Below, in pieces: positions 59,725 through 64,000 of a stretch of DNA of 64,000 nt. Position 1 is the stretch's first letter. Each line of letters opens with the position of its first letter. This stretch comes from AR12 sp036265915 (lineage in GTDB: Bacteria > Methylomirabilota > Methylomirabilia > Rokubacteriales > CSP1-6): assembly GCA_036265915.1 (NCBI GenBank), contig DATAOC010000134.1, positions 1-64,000 of the forward strand, read 5' to 3'. A program made the translations under genes and the position numbers. The notes under the pieces are model-generated. The model worked only from the letters and a program-made list of their open reading frames with translations. It was not told the DNA's origin and searched no databases.

Positions 59725-59753
59725 TTGACACGATAGTGAAACTTATGTTTCTC
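59725..59753 (+). promoter_or_regulatory. Promoter with inverted-repeat operator before chrB
   Basis: A consensus -35 TTGACA (59725-59730) is followed by gaaac-ttat-gtttc (59738-59751), an inverted repeat that covers the -10 region. The chrB start is at 59762, so the site fits repression of the operon by its own first product. Confidence 0.5.
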
Positions 59754-59761
59754 TACGTGAT

Positions 59762-60718
59762 GTGGCCTCGCAACAGTTGCTCTTACTCCTGGTCGGTCTG
59801 CCGCCGAAGCCGTCCAGCCTCCGCGTGCGGGTCTGGCGGCGGTTGCGCACGCTCGGCGCCGTCCCCCTGAAGCGCTCCGCCTACCTGCTGCCCGACACCG
59901 CAGAGCGCTATGAAGATTTCCAGTGGCTCGCTCAGGAGGTGGAGCGTGACGGCGGGGAGGCCACGCTCATTCGCGTCGAGCAGATCGAAAACGTCGGCCC
60001 CGCCGACGTGCTGCGGCTGTTTCACGAGCCGCGCGATCAGGACTACAAACAGCTCGCCGGGCGCTACCGCAAGCTGCTCCACGAACTGGAACGCGGCAAG
60101 TCGGACGCCGCGCGCGCCCGCGTCCACGCCGAGGTCGCGCGCCTGGCGAAGGAACACCAACGGATCCGGGACATCGACTTCTTCGATGCCCCCGGCGGCG
60201 CCGAGGTGAGACGGCTCGAGGAGGCTATAGCCATGCGCAGCCGACGTCCGGAAACGCCACGCCGCGAGGAGCCGACCACGCTCGACCTCGCCAACCTGCG
60301 CGGCCGACGCTGGGTCACGCGTCCGCGGCCGCACATCGATCGCATCGCCTCCGCCTGGCTCATCAAGCGCTTCATCGACCCGGAGGCCGTCTTCATCTTT
60401 GCGCCGCCGGACCGATTCCCCGCCGACGCCATCGCCTTCGACGCGCCGGGCGTCGAGCTCACCCATCACGGCGAGGACTGCACGTTCGAAACGCTCATCA
60501 AGCGCGCGCGTCTGCGCGATCGCCGGCTCACCCGCATGGCCGAGCTCGTTCACGAGGCCGACCTGCGTGACGGCAAATTCCCGCACGAGGAAGCGCGCGG
60601 GATCGACCTCGCCGTCCGTGCCCTGCTCGCCGCCTCAGCCGACGACGCCCACGTGCTGGCACAGGGCATGTCGCTGTTCGAAGGCCTCTACGCGACGACC
60701 TCGAAGAAGGGGACCTGA
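59762..60718 (+). CDS. chrB: ChrB chromate-resistance/regulatory protein
   Basis: A 318-residue ChrB with both family domains: N-terminal (about 1-160: LLLLVGLPPKPSSLRVRVWR, LGAVPLKRSAYLLPD) and C-terminal ChrB domain (about 185-310: WVTRPRPHIDRIASAWLIKR, FAPPDRFPADAIAFDAPGV, LTRMAELVHEADLRDG). In Ochrobactrum ChrB is a chromate-responsive regulator of the chr operon. No ChrA transporter is next to it here. The start is GTG 59762. It leads an operon with a cyclodeaminase-like gene, a second ChrB-C protein, a beta propeller and a lectin-like gene. Confidence 0.9.
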   Translation: MASQQLLLLLVGLPPKPSSLRVRVWRRLRTLGAVPLKRSAYLLPDTAERYEDFQWLAQEVERDGGEATLIRVEQIENVGPADVLRLFHEPRDQDYKQLAGRYRKLLHELERGKSDAARARVHAEVARLAKEHQRIRDIDFFDAPGGAEVRRLEEAIAMRSRRPETPRREEPTTLDLANLRGRRWVTRPRPHIDRIASAWLIKRFIDPEAVFIFAPPDRFPADAIAFDAPGVELTHHGEDCTFETLIKRARLRDRRLTRMAELVHEADLRDGKFPHEEARGIDLAVRALLAASADDAHVLAQGMSLFEGLYATTSKKGT

Positions 60719-60722
60719 GACC

Positions 60723-61703
60723 GTGCTCATCCTGTCGCGCCGGGACGTCATGGACTTGCTCACGCTGGACGCCTGCATCGCGGCCGTGGAAGCCGCGTTT
60801 CGGCTGCACGCCGAGCACCGCACGTTCGGACCAGCGGTCCTCGGCCTGCCGACCGAGGATGGCGGCTTCCACATCAAGGTCGCTGGCCTGCGCGGCGACC
60901 GCAGCTACGTCGCCGCGAAGACGAACGGCAACTTTCCGAGCAACGGACGGCGCTTCGCACTGCCGACCATCCAGGGCACGGTCGTGCTCGCGGATGCGAG
61001 CAATGGCACGCCGCTGGCCGTGATGGAGTCGGCCAGCGTCACCATGCTGCGGACCGGCGCCGCCACCGCCGTGGCCGCCAAGTTCCTCGCGCGGCGCGAT
61101 GCGCGGACGGCGACGGTGATCGGCTGCGGCGTCCAGGGCGATATCCAGCTCGCCGCCATCAAGGCGGTCCTGCCCTTGCAGCGAGCGTTCCTTCTCGACA
61201 CGGATCACGGCCGCGCGGAGGACGCCGCGGCGCGTGCAACCACACGGCTCGGCGTGCGCGCCGAGGCGGTCAAGGACCTTGGCGCCGCCCTCCGTCAGAG
61301 CGACGTCTGCGTGACCTGTACGCCCGCGCGGCGCGCCTATGTGATGGCGGGCGATATCGCGCCGGGCACGTTCCTCGCCGCCGTCGGCGCCGACAGTCAG
61401 GGCAAGCAGGAGCTGGACCCGGCGCTGGTGGCGAACGCGACGCTGGTCGTCGACTCCCTCGAGCAATGCGCCGAGATCGGGGAGCTGCAGCACGTGCTCG
61501 CCGCCGGGCTCATGCGACGCGAGGACGTGCACGCAGAGCTCGGGGACGTCGTGGCCGGGCGTCGCCCGGGGCGGACGCAGTTGGCGGAGGTGACGATCTT
61601 CGACAGCACCGGCACCGCGCTGCAGGACGTCGCGGCCGCCGTCGTCGTCTACGAGAAGGCGCAGGCGACCCGGCGTGGCACGGAGGTAAGGCTCGATGAC
61701 TGA
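60723..61703 (+). CDS. Ornithine cyclodeaminase/mu-crystallin family protein
   Basis: A 326-residue NAD(P)-dependent enzyme: ILSRRDVMDLLTLDACIAAV and FHIKVAGLRG (substrate-binding Lys region), YVAAKTNGNFPSN, then Rossmann ATVIGCGVQGDIQL and IGELQHVLAAG. It begins at GTG 60723, 4 bases after the chrB stop. Members include ornithine cyclodeaminase, alanine dehydrogenase and ketimine reductase; the reaction is unknown. Placement inside a ChrB operon is unusual. Confidence 0.85.
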   Translation: MLILSRRDVMDLLTLDACIAAVEAAFRLHAEHRTFGPAVLGLPTEDGGFHIKVAGLRGDRSYVAAKTNGNFPSNGRRFALPTIQGTVVLADASNGTPLAVMESASVTMLRTGAATAVAAKFLARRDARTATVIGCGVQGDIQLAAIKAVLPLQRAFLLDTDHGRAEDAAARATTRLGVRAEAVKDLGAALRQSDVCVTCTPARRAYVMAGDIAPGTFLAAVGADSQGKQELDPALVANATLVVDSLEQCAEIGELQHVLAAGLMRREDVHAELGDVVAGRRPGRTQLAEVTIFDSTGTALQDVAAAVVVYEKAQATRRGTEVRLDD

Positions 61704-61760
61704 GCCAGTCGCGCCGACGGCGGGGATCGATCGTCCTCTCACTTCGATAGGAGGGCTCTC

Positions 61761-62585
61761 ATGAAATGGATCACGCGCGAACGTGCTCGGGTCGATCGCA
61801 TCGCGTGCCCGTGGCTGATCTCTCGCTTCGTCGATCCCGAGCCGCAGTTCCTCTTCGTCCCCGCCCGTGAGGTGCCGGCCGAAGCGAAGCGGCAGAACGC
61901 CATTCCGTATGACATCCCTGATGTCGAGCTCGGGCATCGCGGGCCTCTGTGCTCGTTCGATGCGTTCATCGACCGATACGAGCTGGCCGACCCGGCCCTC
62001 GGCGCCCTCGCCAGCATCGTGCGCGGCGCCGATACGGACGACCGTGCTCTCACACGAGAGTCCGCCGGTCTTTACGCGGCGGCGACCGGGTTTCAGGCCA
62101 TCAGTCGCGACGACTTCGACAACATGGCGCATCAGTTCCCCATGTACGACGCGCTGTACGCGTACTGCCGGGCGCACAGCGCCGCCGTCCCCGCCCCGGC
62201 GCGCGTGCTGTTCGTGTGCCTGCACGGGGCCGCCAAGAGCGTGATCGGTGCGGCGCATTTTCGCCGGCTGGCCGCTGCGCGCGGACTCGCCGTCGGCGCC
62301 GTTGCGGCCGGGACAGAGCCTGACGCGGAGCTGGCACCGGGCGCCGTGAAGGGGCTCGCCGGCGATGGGCTCCGGCCGCCGGCGGGCCGTCCGCGGCCGG
62401 TGACGCTCTACGATCTCGAGAGCGCCACCCGCGTGGTGAGCTTCGGCTGCGACATCACGCCTCGTCGGGGACAGCGCGTGGACCAGTGGGACGTCCCTGC
62501 CGTGAGCGACGGCTACGAGCGCGCGCGCGACGGGATCGTGGCGCACGTGGAGCGCCTCGTGGCCGACCTGGCCGGTGGGCACTGA
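61761..62585 (+). CDS. ChrB C-terminal domain fused to a low-molecular-weight phosphatase-like domain
   Basis: A 274-residue fusion. Residues 1-135 are a ChrB C-terminal domain (MKWITRERARVDRIACPWLI, FLFVPAREVPAEAKRQNAIP), paralogous to the second half of the ChrB three genes upstream. Residues 147-270 have the LMW-PTP/arsenate-reductase P-loop fold: VLFVCLHGAAKSVIGAAHF, with Cys153 and, at the place of the invariant Arg, Lys159 (C-x5-K-S). Catalysis may be altered or lost. An AGGAGGG-type site precedes ATG 61761. A role in oxyanion sensing or reduction is inferred. Confidence 0.8.
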   Translation: MKWITRERARVDRIACPWLISRFVDPEPQFLFVPAREVPAEAKRQNAIPYDIPDVELGHRGPLCSFDAFIDRYELADPALGALASIVRGADTDDRALTRESAGLYAAATGFQAISRDDFDNMAHQFPMYDALYAYCRAHSAAVPAPARVLFVCLHGAAKSVIGAAHFRRLAAARGLAVGAVAAGTEPDAELAPGAVKGLAGDGLRPPAGRPRPVTLYDLESATRVVSFGCDITPRRGQRVDQWDVPAVSDGYERARDGIVAHVERLVADLAGGH

Positions 62586-62586
62586 G

Positions 62587-63510
62587 ATGCCCCTGCGCCA
62601 GCTCGGCTTCGTCGGTCTTCCGCCACATGCGAGAGCGGGTGGATTCGATCATGCCGCCGTGCACGAGCCGACCGGACGCGTCTACGTCGCCCATACCGCG
62701 AACGACGCCGTCGACGTGCTCGATATCACGACGCTGCGATACGTCCGCTCGATCCCCGATCTTCCCGGCGTCGCGGGAGCGCTCGTCGCCGAGCCGGACC
62801 TGGTCTTCACGTCGAACCGTGGCGAGAACACCGTCGGACTGTTGACGACGGCCGACGTTCCGCGTGTGGAGAAGGTCGCGGTCGGAATCCGCCCGAACGG
62901 CCTCGCCTACGACGCCGGCCGCGCGCGACTGCTCGTGGCGCACGTCGGCGACCCGACCAGCCCGGGCTCCTTCACCGTGTCGGTCGTCGACGTGCGTGCG
63001 CGGAAGCGCCTGATCGACGTCCCGGTCGCCGGCCGCACCCGCTGGGCGGTGTACGATCCGGCTACCGACGCCTTCCATATCAACATCGCCGATCCCCCGT
63101 GCATCGTCGTGATCGATTCGGCCGACCCGGTTCGCATCCGTCGCGTCGTCACCATGCCGGCGGCCGGGCCGCATGGCCTCGACATCGACGTGGCGGGCCG
63201 GCGCCTGTACTGCGCGTGTGATGGCGGCGTCCTGGCGGCGGTCGACGCCGACTCCGGAAAGGTGCTGGACCTCCATCCAATCGCCGGCGTTCCGGACGTG
63301 GTGTTCTTCAACGCCGCTCTGGGTCGCCTGTACGTGGCGATCGGCGATCCGGGGCTGATCGAGGTGTTCGACACCGGCGTGCTGCGCCGCCGGGAGACCG
63401 TGCCGACGGAGAGCGGCGCCCACACGCTGTCGTTCGACGCCGCGCGAAACCTCGTGTGCGCATTTCTCCCGCAGACACACCGCGCCGCCGTGTACGAGGA
63501 TCGGGCGTGA
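62587..63510 (+). CDS. YncE-like beta-propeller protein
   Basis: A 307-residue seven-bladed propeller of the YVTN/YncE kind: AVHEPTGRVYVAHTANDAVD, DVLDITTLRYVRSIPD, RPNGLAYDAGRARLLVAHVG, AGPHGLDIDVAGRRLYCACD and SGAHTLSFDAARNLVCAFLP are the repeated blade motifs. No signal peptide is present, so it may act in the cytoplasm, unlike secreted YncE. It starts at ATG 62587 (or GTG 62575), right after the fusion gene, and the next gene overlaps its stop (GTGA). Confidence 0.85.
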   Translation: MPLRQLGFVGLPPHARAGGFDHAAVHEPTGRVYVAHTANDAVDVLDITTLRYVRSIPDLPGVAGALVAEPDLVFTSNRGENTVGLLTTADVPRVEKVAVGIRPNGLAYDAGRARLLVAHVGDPTSPGSFTVSVVDVRARKRLIDVPVAGRTRWAVYDPATDAFHINIADPPCIVVIDSADPVRIRRVVTMPAAGPHGLDIDVAGRRLYCACDGGVLAAVDADSGKVLDLHPIAGVPDVVFFNAALGRLYVAIGDPGLIEVFDTGVLRRRETVPTESGAHTLSFDAARNLVCAFLPQTHRAAVYEDRA

Positions 63511-64000
63511 GCCGGCGGGGGTGGTTCAAGGCCATTCTCGCCACGATGGTCGCCCTCGCAGGCGGCCACTCGGATCTCCGGGCGGCGCCGGCGGAGCTGA
63601 AGCTGCCCGACGGCGTGCCGACGCAGACGTTCGACTTCGACACCAAGGGCATCGACGGCTGGACCACCGTGACCGGGCAGTGGGCAGTCGAGGAGATGGC
63701 CGGCGCGCCGAGCGGGACGAAGGTCCTCGTGCAGCGCGCGACGCGCAACCAGTTCAACGTCATCGTCGCGCCCACCGCGTACGCCGACGTCGACGTGACA
63801 CTGAAGTTCAAGCCGATCTCCGGCCGTGAGGATGCGTCCGGTGGCATCGTGCTCCGCTTCACCGAGGGCCGATACTACGTGGTGCGCGCCAACGCGCTGG
63901 AGAACAACTTCCGTCTCTACGTCTACGATCGCGGTCGTCGTCAGCTCGCCTCGGCGACCGTGAAGCCGCCGGCGCTCGGACAGTGGCACACCGTGCGTGT
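63507..64000 (+). CDS. Exported lectin-like (concanavalin-fold) protein, partial
   Basis: At least 164 residues, cut by the window end. GTG 63507 overlaps the propeller stop. An N-terminal signal-like stretch (FKAILATMVALAGG) is followed by a beta-sandwich of the 3-keto-disaccharide hydrolase/DUF1080-like type: FDFDTKGIDGWTTVTGQWAV, SGGIVLRFTEGRYYVVRANA, NNFRLYVYDRGRRQLASATV, GQWHTVR. Such domains bind or cleave glycans. The end and any catalytic domain lie outside the window. Confidence 0.75.
   Translation, partial: MSRRGWFKAILATMVALAGGHSDLRAAPAELKLPDGVPTQTFDFDTKGIDGWTTVTGQWAVEEMAGAPSGTKVLVQRATRNQFNVIVAPTAYADVDVTLKFKPISGREDASGGIVLRFTEGRYYVVRANALENNFRLYVYDRGRRQLASATVKPPALGQWHTVR

Noticed and set aside
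1..64000. CRISPR arrays, tRNA, rRNA, insertion sequences, phage genes or attachment sites
   Set aside because: No regularly spaced repeats, cloverleaf-like segments, transposase or integrase frames were found by reading.

Overview
The window is GC-rich DNA from a Gram-negative-type (diderm) bacterium: it carries TonB, a TonB-dependent receptor, periplasmic multihaem cytochromes and several outer-membrane-barrel-like proteins. Genes are densely packed, often with 4-base ATGA or GTGA start/stop overlaps, and many use GTG starts. PQQ synthesis, copper nitrite reductase, ammonifying nitrite reductase and many orphan solute-binding proteins together resemble uncultured soil or subsurface lineages such as Rokubacteria/Methylomirabilota. 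That placement is inference, since no marker gene in the window fixes it. No rRNA, tRNA, CRISPR array, transposase or phage gene was seen, and the region reads as chromosomal.

Layout. 1-11 kb: PAS-LuxR regulator, BirA, NrfHA (nitrite to ammonia), a stress block (ribosome-hibernation-like factor, Hsp20, DksA-like zinc finger, two universal stress proteins), citrate synthase overlapping a radical SAM gene, and a three-domain copper nitrite reductase divergent from a Crp/Fnr regulator. 11-31 kb: methyltransferase, large hybrid sensor kinase, ModE-like regulator with TupA, an Hsp20-Lon-FtsH operon, two solute-binding proteins, adenylate cyclase, small zinc proteins with a VWA protein, an OmpR-type two-component system with a visible triplicated binding site, and a GDT1-type cation exporter. 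31-38 kb: FAD monooxygenase, a second PAS kinase with receivers, a GNAT protein and a hydroxyacid dehydrogenase. 38-42 kb: a selenoprotein-like gene, then pqqABCDE with a permease overlapping pqqE. 42-48 kb: TonB, receptor and a CopC/CopD-type copper module. 48-57 kb: CoA-transferase, Baeyer-Villiger-type monooxygenase, a second selenoprotein-like gene, MFS, LLM oxidoreductase, a ModA-like protein, an RRM protein and ribosomal protein S21. 57-64 kb: LtaS-like sulfatase-fold membrane enzyme, then a ChrB-led operon.

The most notable result is a pair of genes interrupted by a single in-frame TGA exactly where their families have a redox cysteine: a carboxymuconolactone-decarboxylase/AhpD-like gene (TGA 38366-38368) and a peroxiredoxin-like gene (TGA 52660-52662). 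In each, a hairpin follows inside the coding sequence with its apical loop starting 17-18 bases after the TGA, the arrangement expected of a bacterial SECIS. I therefore annotate both as selenocysteine proteins. The Sec machinery (selA, selB, selC, selD) is not in the window.
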